The translations under genes and the position numbers were made by a program. DNA of 64,000 nt from contig DAHXKG010000007.1 in NCBI GenBank assembly GCA_027366525.1, positions 1 through 64,000 on the forward strand, written 5' to 3'. Positions 36,301 to 44,390 of this stretch are shown one piece after another (positions within the stretch are counted from its first letter, which is position 1; each line of letters begins with the position of its first letter). This DNA is from a candidate division FCPU426 bacterium. Lineage in GTDB: Bacteria; Oederibacteriota; Muellerivitia; Muellerivitales; DAHXKG01. The notes below the pieces were generated by a model. It was not told the DNA's origin. It saw only the letters and a program-made list of their open reading frames with translations, and ran no database searches.

Positions 36301-37084
36301 TTACATTAATTTCGATTTGAGTGCGTGCATTATTATTAAAATCAGGTTTGGAATTAATCGAAAGGATTTCCCCTTGAACCACACATTTCTGATGGGTCTC
36401 ACGAATCGTCTCCATCCGCTCTGGTGAGGCTGTAAACGAGTTACCTAAAATAGTTTTGGGAAACTGAGGGGATAATTCCGGCGCGCGCTCGTCTTGTTTT
36501 TCCTCGGAAAAATCCATTACTTCTTCTGGAATTAAATCGCGAGCCACTTCCAAGGTCACACAAGCGGATTGTCCAATCCGTTGTTTCAGAAATTTTTCAA
36601 AAATTTTAATGCATTGCTTTTTTTCAAATTGCTGTCGGGCTAATTCATGAGGGAGTTTAACGCAAATGGTTTCTTTTTCCCAAGTGAGTTTCGCATGAGA
36701 ACTCCACTCCTCGTTAATATCGGCGGCCATCACCAAACAGGGCATTAAATCATTTTGGTGAATGGCTAAATAATCTTCGGGCGTCACGGTCTGCCCAGGG
36801 TAATGAACATCCCAAATAATACGCTTAATTTGAGTTAATTCGCGCGTCAAATCTTTTGCCAGGCATTGATACGCGTCATTGGAAACTTTGTCGGGCATTA
36901 AAATCGACAGGACTAGAACTTTATTGGGCAATACCAGTTGGACCTTCAAAATTTCCAATTGCAGGAATCGTTCTTTTTCAAAACAACCCAAACTAGATTT
37001 TTCAATCGATTCAAATAGCAAGTTGGGCGAATGAACTTGGGTCGACAACGAAATGCTACCTTCCGATATCCATAAATATTTCAA
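33359..37084 (-). CDS. polC: DNA polymerase III alpha subunit, PolC type, lacking the exonuclease domain
   Basis: 1241 aa. N-terminal region, OB fold (about 232-300), PHP domain starting VELHCHTLMSRMDG (about 338), palm with MPDIDLNFSGEYQ, the motif TLGIPEFGTGF, and a C-terminal helix-hairpin-helix (LSGLGDTAASKIVEE). The order matches Firmicute PolC closely (YLVGSRGSVGSSLVA, KTTGQHPGGIVILP, FPKAHAVAYCIMS), but the DEDDh exonuclease normally nested in the PHP domain is absent: GYLVDEFKKEKNLSVYHVIV joins directly near residue 408. The zinc site reads CAQGH instead of CPEC. It is about 200 aa shorter than Bacillus PolC. The start is TTG with no good ribosome-binding site. Confidence 0.96.
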   Translation of the reverse strand: MKYLWISEGSISLSTQVHSPNLLFESIEKSSLGCFEKERFLQLEILKVQLVLPNKVLVLSILMPDKVSNDAYQCLAKDLTRELTQIKRIIWDVHYPGQTVTPEDYLAIHQNDLMPCLVMAADINEEWSSHAKLTWEKETICVKLPHELARQQFEKKQCIKIFEKFLKQRIGQSACVTLEVARDLIPEEVMDFSEEKQDERAPELSPQFPKTILGNSFTASPERMETIRETHQKCVVQGEILSINSKPDFNNNARTQIEINVTDYSDSLEIKFWVDAHTSYRGGLKVKDWILVEGSLKRDIFRNKKEGGPESVEGDLYLVARNIVQVHPSERIDQAVEKRVELHCHTLMSRMDGLSKIDELVSRAAQWGHRAIAITDHGVVQAYPEAWVIAKQHKIKLILGMEGYLVDEFKKEKNLSVYHVIVLVKNKIGLKNLYRLVSESHLKYFYRRPLIPKALLNQYREGLIIGSACEQGEVWQHWLKHDVALEPIFDFYDYIELQPCENNMFTIDEGFFKTLEELQANTKKIYEFARSRGKMVLATGDSHFLDPQDAVYRKILHSGMGYGVERQAPLYFKTTDELKSNFDFFGEAIAHELVVTNPQKISDQIESIEPLPQETLSPHLENADAILRKAAEDRAKQLYGYPLPELIQKRLHKELDAIINNQFSTLYVIAMKLVQKSLEDGYLVGSRGSVGSSLVAFLCGITEVNPLPPHWRCAQGHYHEFPENYVSTAGVDLPPKFCPHCNQPMIHDGFAIAFEVFMGFHGDKMPDIDLNFSGEYQHIAHKYVEELFGKDHCFRAGTISAVKDRIAFGFVKKYVEETGKQVRTAELNRMVKGCSGVAKTTGQHPGGIVILPKNLEITDVCPVQYPADNKNGDVVTTHFDYDSMHDCLVKLDILGHDNPTSLRRLQKMTGVNPVTISLNDPSTMSLFSGIVALKLKKKMKLDLGTLGIPEFGTGFAMGMLRDTKPRKFEDLVRLSGLAHGTSVWMGNAQDLIRNKVATLSTVISTRDDMLTDLVAKKMDESLAFKIMESVRKGKGLSPDMQGAMQKAGIPNWYIDSCRKIQYIFPKAHAVAYCIMSFRIAYFKVHYPLAFYADYFTNKASGFNAVKICAQEDVFLEHLKTLQSLGKPTSKEQEELSILEVAQEMMVRGFEFLPVDLYRSDTHQFLIEKNTDTLSLRPPLITLSGLGDTAASKIVEERNYGDFTSVEDLVVRCGINKTVVEILRHHGCLQLLPESNQGALFK

Positions 37085-37210
37085 GCTTTATTATCGAACT
37101 ATACAACCTCTTGGCCAGATGTCAAGTAGGTAAAAACATAGAAAATGATTTGAAAAGCTGTAAAAATAATTTTGAAAACCTCAGTTTTGCAAACCCATAA
37201 GCGTTTTGAG

Positions 37211-37774
37211 CTACTGACCAAGTACCTCGGAATAATTAAACGGCCGGTTGCATTGCACTTCAAATCCGCAACGCTTTCTCGGGTCTTCTTCTCCGCTCCA
37301 TTGAAAAGTATCATTTGGAAATAGTTGTTTTGAAAAATTTTTAATCAGTTTTTCTAATTTCATTTGATGCTCATAATCGTTGGGCGCTTCCAATCGATCG
37401 TTAATCCAAACTGAAAAATGGGAGGGTGAAAAAGTAATTTTACCTCGGAGTTGGGGATCCGATTCCAGCAGCGAACAACATTGAACGGCTTTGCGGTAAG
37501 CGTGAATAAAACCATCCTCGTTTGATCTTGAACGTTTTTGATCATATAAGAAACCTAGGCGTCCGTCGGTTTCATCCATGGCATAGTTCGCTTGATAAGC
37601 CACCAAGATCACGCCGGGACCCTGAAATACATGGGTGTAGTCGGCCACATCAATCAAAATATCATCAACTTGGCTGTCCTGAATCCATCGGTTAAAAATT
37701 TCGACAAACGTCCACAGCGGCGTTGGTTGATGTATTTGTGAAAATATTTTAAAATTTATTTTTTGAAGATCCAT
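37211..37774 (-). CDS. Conserved hypothetical protein paired with nirA
   Basis: 187 aa, soluble, no signal peptide. Features include VDDILIDVADYTHVFQGPGV, MDETDGRLGFLYDQKR and a final Cys-containing stretch (KRCGFEVQC). It starts 38 nt downstream of the nirA-type gene on the same strand with AAAGG before ATG, so it probably shares that transcript. I do not recognise a family with a known function; a role in assembling or regulating the reductase is a guess from position. Confidence 0.75.
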   Translation of the reverse strand: MDLQKINFKIFSQIHQPTPLWTFVEIFNRWIQDSQVDDILIDVADYTHVFQGPGVILVAYQANYAMDETDGRLGFLYDQKRSRSNEDGFIHAYRKAVQCCSLLESDPQLRGKITFSPSHFSVWINDRLEAPNDYEHQMKLEKLIKNFSKQLFPNDTFQWSGEEDPRKRCGFEVQCNRPFNYSEVLGQ

Positions 37775-37812
37775 TGCTATGCCTTTATCTAAATTTTACC
37801 AATTCGGATTGC

Positions 37813-40059
37813 TTATATCGTCCCCACGGGATTCGACAACACATTATACAATTCATGAATCGCATCCAAAAATAATTGCGCTTCTTGAATACGACGATGC
37901 AGTTCTTCTTCTGAAAGCACGCGACCCACGGATTCCGAAGCTCTTAAAAAATAGGCCACGGCAGGACCTGAAAATTTTCCACTTTCGATTATTCTTTTTT
38001 TGAATTCCAATGCGGTTTTTTCGGGAGATCCTTGATACTCGCGATCAAATACTCTCAAACAAGCTTCCGCCGCATGAATCATCGACAAATAGGCCAAAGT
38101 CGCGGCTTCAGAAAAATTTCGATTATCCATCCGAACCTGGGCTTCAAACACTTCCCGCTCTGAAGCCGATAACGCAAATTCAGCTGGTGTTACGATTTCA
38201 CCGGCACATTCCCCTTTGCCAATGTCACTATTGGTATATTCCCGAACATCACCCCAGTCCGAGTACAAGGTTTTATCGCTATCATGGGGCGGAACAATCA
38301 TTAAATCTTGCAAACGGTTTTTTACTTCAATTTTCCCCATCCGCTTGATAAAGTCCTGAAAGGTTTCTTGTTTTAACCGATTGGTGACATACCAGTCGAG
38401 AATGCGATGCAGCGCTTCAGGAATACGTTTTGAAGGAACGGCTCCGACGGCAAGTCCATAGGTTGCCGCATTTTCCTTCATTTGTCCGCCTAAAACCAAT
38501 TGAAAATGCGGCACGGTGTATCCGGAAAATTTGCGGCTGACGCCATAAAATCCAATATCGGCGATATGATGCTGCCCGCAAGAATTTGGGCACCCACTAA
38601 TTTTGATTTTTAATTTTTTCACTTCTTCATCTAATGTTTCCCGCTGATTATACAATTCTTGCGATAACTTCCGTGCCAATCCACGTGACGAAGAAATACC
38701 CAGTTTACACGTATCGGTTCCTGGACACGACGTAACATCTGAAATTTGATTCACACCACATTGCGCGAGTCCCAGCGCTTGAAGCTCCAAGAACACTTCC
38801 GTAAAATCTCCTTCGGAAATCCAGCGAAGCACAATGTTTTGCTCCACGGTAACCCGAATCGTGCCTTTGGTGTACTTGCGAACCATTTGCGCTAACCCGC
38901 GTAGTTGCATCGCTGTCAGATCCCCTAAGGGAGCTTTAATATACACTACACCATAACCATATTGGGGTTGTTGAAAAGTATTATTTTTTTTCCATTCAAG
39001 GAAACCGGTCGGATAGGTACTTGATTTCAATGTGGAAGGCGGTTTCAACGCCTCTTCGGGCTTATAGTTAGCTTGTAAAATCAAGCTCGTCCAACGCGGA
39101 TCATACTCCAATATTTTTCGCTCTTCCATTACCAAGCGTTTAAATTCATCGATGCCCAATTTTGCAACTAAGAACTTAACACGTGCCATGCCCCGAATTT
39201 TTTTTTCGCCCAATCGTGCAAAAACCCGCGCAATCGCTTGCGTCAACGGTAAAAGTTCTTCCGGAGCCACAAACGATGCCAATAATTTGGCTTTATATGG
39301 AACGGGACCCAATCCTCCCCCCACATATAAATCAAACCCTCTGATCGACTTTCCATTGATCTGCTTCAACACGCCCACCACGCCCAGATCATGCATATAC
39401 GCTAAGCCACAGCCTTCCTGTGAGCACCCGGAAAAAGAAATTTTAAATTTTCTTCCGAAATCTTGAGCATCTGGATGTCCTAACAAGAATTCAAAAATCG
39501 CTTGAGCATACGGCGTCACATCAAAGGATTCCGTTCGGCAAACGCCTGCAATAGGACAAGCCGTTACATTTCGAACGGCATTGCCGCACGCTTCGCGTGT
39601 GGTAATGCCGACCGCCGCAAGACGGCGCATGATATCGGGCGTATCTTCAATATGAACAAAATGCAATTGAAAATCCTGGCGCGTAGTAATATGTGCAATA
39701 CCATCCGAGTATTCTTCACAAAGATCCGCCAAGACTTCCAATTGATTGGCCGTTAATCCCCCAAATGGAAATTTAATACGCTGCATCCCCGGGGCATCCC
39801 ACTGTGTACTTGGTCCCTTCGAGGTCTGCGTGTTGGGAAATGGAATTTTTCGCAGTATTTTGCCATCATGCCGATGTCCGTTATCGTAGCGCTGCCCATA
39901 GGCTCCGCGTCTCAAACGGGTTTCGGCAAAAATTTTTTCATCCATCTTCCCTTGTTTTCGAAGCTCAATTTGAGTTTCATAAACATCAATTTCCTCAGCC
40001 CAATCGGAAGGGATTTGATCCTTTAAAAGAATTTTCCATTTTTGATTATTTAACTCCAT
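37813..40059 (-). CDS. Ferredoxin-type nitrite/sulfite reductase with C-terminal extension
   Basis: 748 aa. It reduces nitrite to ammonia or sulfite to sulfide with six electrons from ferredoxin, using siroheme and a 4Fe-4S cluster. Two ferredoxin-like half-domains are present (LTANQLEVLADLCEEYSDGI and LTAMQLRGLAQMVRKYTKGT). The cluster ligands are TSCPGTDTCKLG (about 443 and 449) and SGCPNSCGQH (about 489 and 493). The N-terminal half also keeps ACPIAGVC and GCSQEGC. Residues about 615-748 are an extra helical domain (HEPN-like appearance, SMIHAAEACLRVFDREY) not found in the basic enzyme. Nitrite versus sulfite cannot be decided from sequence here. AAGAGG lies before ATG. Confidence 0.9.
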   Translation of the reverse strand: MELNNQKWKILLKDQIPSDWAEEIDVYETQIELRKQGKMDEKIFAETRLRRGAYGQRYDNGHRHDGKILRKIPFPNTQTSKGPSTQWDAPGMQRIKFPFGGLTANQLEVLADLCEEYSDGIAHITTRQDFQLHFVHIEDTPDIMRRLAAVGITTREACGNAVRNVTACPIAGVCRTESFDVTPYAQAIFEFLLGHPDAQDFGRKFKISFSGCSQEGCGLAYMHDLGVVGVLKQINGKSIRGFDLYVGGGLGPVPYKAKLLASFVAPEELLPLTQAIARVFARLGEKKIRGMARVKFLVAKLGIDEFKRLVMEERKILEYDPRWTSLILQANYKPEEALKPPSTLKSSTYPTGFLEWKKNNTFQQPQYGYGVVYIKAPLGDLTAMQLRGLAQMVRKYTKGTIRVTVEQNIVLRWISEGDFTEVFLELQALGLAQCGVNQISDVTSCPGTDTCKLGISSSRGLARKLSQELYNQRETLDEEVKKLKIKISGCPNSCGQHHIADIGFYGVSRKFSGYTVPHFQLVLGGQMKENAATYGLAVGAVPSKRIPEALHRILDWYVTNRLKQETFQDFIKRMGKIEVKNRLQDLMIVPPHDSDKTLYSDWGDVREYTNSDIGKGECAGEIVTPAEFALSASEREVFEAQVRMDNRNFSEAATLAYLSMIHAAEACLRVFDREYQGSPEKTALEFKKRIIESGKFSGPAVAYFLRASESVGRVLSEEELHRRIQEAQLFLDAIHELYNVLSNPVGTI

Positions 40060-40083
40060 AACGACCTCTTGCGTTTAAAATAC

Positions 40084-40104
40084 TTAATGTATTGTATACA
40101 CTAA
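40084..40104. promoter_or_regulatory. 21-bp dyad upstream of the reductase gene
   Basis: TTAATGTAT-TGT-ATACACTAA has 9-nt arms with a single mismatch, 25 nt upstream of the start. It contains a -10-like TATACAAT on the minus strand, so a bound regulator would act on the promoter. The form resembles sites of dimeric regulators such as CRP/FNR or Rrf2 types; the actual protein is unknown. Confidence 0.45.
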
Positions 40105-40137
40105 CTAATTTTGATCCAAAAATCAACCTTATGTTCA

Positions 40138-40166
40138 TTTGACCCGCGGGGGGGGGGGGTCAAAAC
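40138..40166. repeat. G12 tract inside an inverted repeat after guaB
   Basis: A run of 12 G (40148-40159 on +) lies directly after the guaB stop. The arms TTTGACCC and GGGTCAAA flank it, giving a stem-loop. It is the longest G/C homopolymer in the window and lacks a T tract. Confidence 0.7.
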
Positions 40167-41665
40167 TTATATTCGTCCATGCCCTCTTTAAGTTGTATGC
40201 TGTAGGTGTTTTCCAAAAAACTTTGTTGCGATACCATCGTAATTCGAGACTCCCGTCGGAATTCATCCAAATTCGAAACCCCACAATTACACATGGTTGC
40301 TTTGATTTTATACAAAGTAATATCCAAATTATCTTTCAGGCGTCCGGCATAGGGAACATAGCCATCCACGCCTTCCTCAAAAACCAAATCCTGCTCGCCC
40401 CCAAGATCATAGCGTTGCCAATTTTTAGCTCGTTGTGAACCCTCGCCCCAATATTCCTTAACATGTTTGTTGCCGACTTTGACCATTTTATTGGCCGCCT
40501 CATCAAAGCGTGCAAAATATCGTCCTAACATTAAAAAATCAGCGCCCATGGCCAACGCTAGCGCCATATGATAATCATACAGGATACCCCCGTCGGAACA
40601 GAGTGGAATATACCATCCGGTCTCTTGGAAATAATGATCACGGGCTTGGCACACGTCCATTAATGCACTCGCCTGTCCACGCCCAATGCCCTTTTGTTCG
40701 CGCGTAATACAAATCGATCCTCCGCCAATACCGATTTTAATAAAATCCGCACCCGCCTCTGCCAAATATCGGAACCCGTCGGCATCGACCACATTCCCAC
40801 CGCCCACATAAACCTGAGATCCATATTCATTTTTAATATTGACGATCGCATCATGTTGCCACTCCGTATAGCCATCCGACGAATCGATACAAAGCAGGTC
40901 CACCCCCGCTTCTAAAAGCGCCGGAACCCGCCGCTGATAATCATGGGTATTAATTCCGGCACCCACACGAAGTCTTTTTTTCCCATCGACTAATTCCGTG
41001 GGATATTTTTTATGCTCTTCATAATCTTTTCGAAATACCAGATATTTTAAATTGTTTGCTTCATCTAAAATCGGCAAACAATTCAACTTGTGTTTCCAAA
41101 TAATTTCATTGGCTTCACTTAACGTTTGAATATTGCGCCCGACCACCAATTTATCACTGGGAGTCATGCACTTGGAAATTTGTTGATTTAAATCCGTATA
41201 CCCTGGACGAAAATCACGACTCGTCAGGAGTCCAAGTAATCGGCCGTTTTCTTTGCCATCCTGAGTTACTGCAATGGTGTGGTGGCCTGTCTTTTTTGAA
41301 AGTTGAACGGCGGTTTTCAAAGTGGCTGTCTCCGGTAAATTGGAATCGCTGACCACAAAACCCGACTTATAACTTTTGACTTTACGAACCATTTCAACTT
41401 GACTTTCAATCGGCTGCGAATGAAAAATAAACGACATACCCCCACATCGGCTCAGGGCAATTCCGAGGTCTGGCCCAGAAACAGCTTGCATCACACTTGA
41501 TACCAGCGGAATATTTAAAACCAGTTTGGTCGACTCCCCTTTACGATATTTGACCAGGGGCGTTGTTAAATTAATGGAGGAGGGAATATGACTTTTTTTC
41601 GTAAGACCCGGAATTAATAGAAACTCACTAAACGTTCTTGATATTTCATTAAAATATTTTGCCAA
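40160..41665 (-). CDS. guaB: IMP dehydrogenase
   Basis: 501 aa from TTG at 41663-41665, chosen because AAGGAGG lies 5 nt upstream. It oxidises IMP to XMP, the committed step to GMP. TIM barrel with two inserted CBS domains (about 105-230). The catalytic loop is [19 protein letters not shown] with its Cys near 317, a variant of the common GIGPGSICTTR seen in a branch of bacterial IMPDHs. The flap and C-terminal region follow ([19 protein letters not shown]). Isolated gene between the reductase and the intron-containing tRNA. Confidence 0.93.
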   Translation of the reverse strand: MAKYFNEISRTFSEFLLIPGLTKKSHIPSSINLTTPLVKYRKGESTKLVLNIPLVSSVMQAVSGPDLGIALSRCGGMSFIFHSQPIESQVEMVRKVKSYKSGFVVSDSNLPETATLKTAVQLSKKTGHHTIAVTQDGKENGRLLGLLTSRDFRPGYTDLNQQISKCMTPSDKLVVGRNIQTLSEANEIIWKHKLNCLPILDEANNLKYLVFRKDYEEHKKYPTELVDGKKRLRVGAGINTHDYQRRVPALLEAGVDLLCIDSSDGYTEWQHDAIVNIKNEYGSQVYVGGGNVVDADGFRYLAEAGADFIKIGIGGGSICITREQKGIGRGQASALMDVCQARDHYFQETGWYIPLCSDGGILYDYHMALALAMGADFLMLGRYFARFDEAANKMVKVGNKHVKEYWGEGSQRAKNWQRYDLGGEQDLVFEEGVDGYVPYAGRLKDNLDITLYKIKATMCNCGVSNLDEFRRESRITMVSQQSFLENTYSIQLKEGMDEYKF

Positions 41666-41783
41666 GAAATCCTCCTTTGCCCTCAAATGCTTTATCCATC
41701 ATTTTTAAATTGCCAATGCGTTAAAATTGATGAGGTGTGTCTTCCATTTTTTAGAAATGCTTTCCTAAACTTCTTAGATCAGG

Positions 41784-42087
41784 TGGTGGGGCGTGCTGGA
41801 TTCGAACCAGCGACCAAGCGATTCTGGTTTGTGTTGCTTTCGCAACTCCCTGGACTATCTCTTCACCCCAATACCAGTGGGTGTGGGATACTTTTAACAC
41901 GGTTATTAAGAGGACTTCACCTCTCCGTTAGTCTCTGCACCTTCTTCCGGTGTACCGAAAGTTTGGCTCAGGATTGCCACCGACTACTTTGGTTTCCCTG
42001 AATTCATCCCAATTCATTCAATAATTTTCACTATTGATGCACAGTTAAAACTATGAGTCGCCTGCTCTACCGCTGAGCTAACGCCCC
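41784..42087 (-). tRNA. tRNA-Ile (CAU) gene split by a group I intron
   Basis: The exons are 42053-42087 and 41784-41823; joined they make a 75-nt tRNA with encoded CCA. The acceptor GGGGCGT pairs perfectly with ACGCCCC. The D arm is GCTC...GAGC, the anticodon stem GGCGA/TCGCT with loop CTCATAA, and the T arm GCTGG-TTCGAAT-CCAGC. The anticodon arm and variable loop (GGCGACTCATAATCGCTTGG) match the bacterial minor tRNA-Ile2 type, whose CAU is modified to lysidine-AU by TilS. A G1-C72 pair excludes initiator tRNA. Elongator Met is less likely but not excluded. The intron sits between positions 36 and 37. Confidence 0.9.
41824..42052 (-). ncRNA. Self-splicing group I intron, IC3-like
   Basis: 229 nt. 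The 5' exon ends in U and the intron ends in G, as required. P1 pairs the exon CAT with intron GTG through a U-G wobble, extended by AGTT/AACT. P2 is CAATA/TATTG. Core signatures nearly identical to the Azoarcus tRNA-Ile intron: GGGAAACC, GAAGGTGCAGAGACTA, GGTGAAGAGATAGTCCAGGG, a P9 stem GTTGC-GAAA-GCAAC, and ACACAAACCAG at the end. P8 is AGAGG/TCCTCT. There is no room for a homing endonuclease. It should splice by two guanosine-initiated transesterifications. Confidence 0.92.
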
Positions 42088-42344
42088 CTGATGTTCTCTT
42101 CCCTACATAGACTAAACGAGATATCAAAAATCTTCCACTTTAAAATTAATCCAAAACGCGCCTTCTTCCTGAGTTCAACTTTGGCCGCGTGATCGGTGAG
42201 ACGTAATCCTTGAAAAAAGATTATCCCTGCATCCTCGAATCCTAACGTTGTTTCCCATGATTCGATCATATTTTAGAGTCGCACTCAACCGGTGGATAAA
42301 TTCAAAAAACTCAATTTTTAGCTTCCAGAAGATGCCGAGGATCC
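42088..42344. other. Spacer between the tRNA and the small ORF
   Basis: 257 nt. A 63-codon minus frame (42078-42269) ends inside the tRNA and is not called. No other signal except possible tRNA promoter sequence. Confidence 0.35.
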
Positions 42345-42494
42345 TTACGTTTGGGAATATTGAACGTTAGAGTTTAACCCCTGGGTGACCTGATCCAGCC
42401 AGCCGCTAAAAATTCCATGTTTGCCATGGACGCGTTTCTGTCCAGCCGTCGCTAACCTGTTCACGCTGTGGTCATACGTCCCAGCGAGAATCAT
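42345..42494 (-). CDS. Possible 49-aa protein, or structured RNA, after rpoD
   Basis: ATG at 42492-42494 opens 49 codons (MILAGTYDHSVNRLATAGQK, then RVHGKHGIFSGWLDQVTQGL) ending at 42345, 36 nt after the rpoD stop on the same strand. There is no clear ribosome-binding site. The DNA is GC-richer than its surroundings and contains hairpins (CCATGGCAAACATGG; GGAC...GTCC), so a noncoding RNA is an equal possibility. Confidence 0.3.
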   Translation of the reverse strand: MILAGTYDHSVNRLATAGQKRVHGKHGIFSGWLDQVTQGLNSNVQYSQT

Positions 42495-42530
42495 TCAACG
42501 TTCTTGACCCGCTAACCTTCGGGGATTTCA

Positions 42531-44390
42531 TTAATCTAAATAACCTTTTAATTTCCGACTTCGCGAAGGATGTCGAAGCTTTCTTAAAGCCTTGGCCTCA
42601 ATTTGTCGGACGCGCTCACGTGTAACTTTAAACGTATTTCCGACTTCCTCGAGTGTATGCGGGTATCCATCATTCAATCCAAATCGCAATCTTAAAACTT
42701 CGGCTTCTCTTTCTTTCAGGGTTCCAAGCACCTTGGAGATTTGCTCTTGTAACAGGACAAAGGCCGCTGCATTGGCGGGCGAAATGACTTCTTTATCTTC
42801 AATAAAATCGCCTAGATGACTATCCTTTTCTTCGCCAATCGGCGTTTCTAAAGAAATGGGCTCTTGGGCAACTTTGAGGATTGCGCGCACTTTTTCAACC
42901 GGCATGTCCAAGCGTTCTGCAATTTCATCCGGGAGTGGCTCACGCCCCAATTCCTGAACTAAATCTCTTGAAACTTTAATGGACTTATTAATGGTTTCAA
43001 TCATGTGCACGGGAATGCGAATGGTTCGTGCTTGATCGGCAATCGCCCGGGTAATCGCCTGACGTATCCACCACGTTGCATAGGTTGAAAACTTATACCC
43101 ACGGCGATATTCAAATTTTTCAACCGCCCGCATCAATCCAATATTTCCCTCTTGAATCAAATCCAAAAACGGCAACCCTCGATTCGTATATTTTTTCGCA
43201 ATTGAGATGACTAATCTTAAATTTGCCTCAACCAATTCCATGCGAGCCTGATAAGCCTCCCGTTCCCCTATACGAATATTACGCATAATGGTTTTTAACT
43301 GTTCCGAGGTGGCCATGGCTTCTTTTTCAATTTTTTTAGCACTTTTCCGTGCATCATCCCAGGTCCGACACGCTTTGAAAAAGGCTTCATCTTTCAGCTC
43401 GCTTTTTTTCTCAATTCCCTTCATTTCGGAGCTTTCAAAGCCTTTTTTAAGATATCCCCGAAGTTTAATAAAATTTTCAGGCGTTAACTTTAATGTCTTT
43501 TCTTGAAGATGAATCGTATGCTCTAACTGTTCTAATGATTCGCCCACAGTGCGAAGCCGCTCAATCCGCCGGACATTGATTTTTTTCTGAAATTGACAAT
43601 CTTTAATGAGCCAAATCAAGTCAATTAATCGAACATCGTGCTTCTCTTCAACTTTTTTTCTCCGTTCCGCCCGAACTGATTTCAATGACAATTCATGTTG
43701 GTATTTTTTAATTTCCTTTTCGAGTTTTTTAAATTTTGAATAATTCTTTTTCAACTTATTATAAATTTGCTTTTCAGGGATAAAGGGTTTATCCGCATAG
43801 GGTTCTAAATCAATGGTTTCTTGAAGCGTTCTCTTTTTTCGTAAAATACTCATAAATAATTCATGTAAATCCTGGAATCCTAGCGCGGAGCCTAAAACAG
43901 CTTTTTCAACACGGAACTCTCCCGCTTCAATACGCTTAGCAATCGCAATCTCTTGTTCGCGCGTCAATAACGGAATGCGGCCCATTTCATGTAAATACAT
44001 CTTGACCGGATCACCCATTCTCGTTTCAGTCCCTGAAGTTGCAAACTCATCAATATCCTCTTCCTCCTCCTCTTCTTTTAAAAGAGCTCCACTCACGGAC
44101 AAATCAATTTCTTTTTCTTCATCAGGTAATTGGGTGGTTTTTTCTTCCTGCTCAACGATTTTGATGTTGTTTTCACCCAGCATCAATAAGATATCGTCAA
44201 TTTCTTCCGATGAAACCACTTCTTCGGGCAAAATATCGTTAACTTGCTTATACGTAATTTTCCCTTTCTCTTTTCCCACTTCTAAAATTTGGGACCGGTA
44301 ATCATTACTGGTAATCTTTACGGTTTCAGAAGTCATCGTCACTTCTATAATTTTTTCTTTTTTTTCTTTCACTTTTGAATTGTTTTTCAT
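42531..44390 (-). CDS. rpoD: Primary sigma factor sigma70
   Basis: 619 aa. It directs RNA polymerase to housekeeping promoters. Region 1.1 is at the N-terminus, region 1.2 is [20 protein letters not shown], a nonconserved insert of about 200 aa follows, then region 2 ([40 protein letters not shown]), region 3 and the region 4 helix-turn-helix ([20 protein letters not shown]). The start overlaps the dnaG stop (ATGA), the classic dnaG-rpoD pair. Confidence 0.98.
   Translation of the reverse strand: MKNNSKVKEKKEKIIEVTMTSETVKITSNDYRSQILEVGKEKGKITYKQVNDILPEEVVSSEEIDDILLMLGENNIKIVEQEEKTTQLPDEEKEIDLSVSGALLKEEEEEEDIDEFATSGTETRMGDPVKMYLHEMGRIPLLTREQEIAIAKRIEAGEFRVEKAVLGSALGFQDLHELFMSILRKKRTLQETIDLEPYADKPFIPEKQIYNKLKKNYSKFKKLEKEIKKYQHELSLKSVRAERRKKVEEKHDVRLIDLIWLIKDCQFQKKINVRRIERLRTVGESLEQLEHTIHLQEKTLKLTPENFIKLRGYLKKGFESSEMKGIEKKSELKDEAFFKACRTWDDARKSAKKIEKEAMATSEQLKTIMRNIRIGEREAYQARMELVEANLRLVISIAKKYTNRGLPFLDLIQEGNIGLMRAVEKFEYRRGYKFSTYATWWIRQAITRAIADQARTIRIPVHMIETINKSIKVSRDLVQELGREPLPDEIAERLDMPVEKVRAILKVAQEPISLETPIGEEKDSHLGDFIEDKEVISPANAAAFVLLQEQISKVLGTLKEREAEVLRLRFGLNDGYPHTLEEVGNTFKVTRERVRQIEAKALRKLRHPSRSRKLKGYLD

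Noticed and set aside
41687-42001. 104-codon plus-strand frame
   Set aside because: It is antisense to the intron-containing tRNA; its GRAGFEPAT stretch is the familiar false translation of a tRNA T-arm.
42078-42269. 63-codon minus frame before the tRNA
   Set aside because: Its stop falls within the mature tRNA sequence and there is no ribosome-binding site; probably chance.
42310-42530. 6S RNA, tmRNA, RNase P RNA or SRP RNA
   Set aside because: None of the conserved core sequences of these RNAs was found here or elsewhere in the window.
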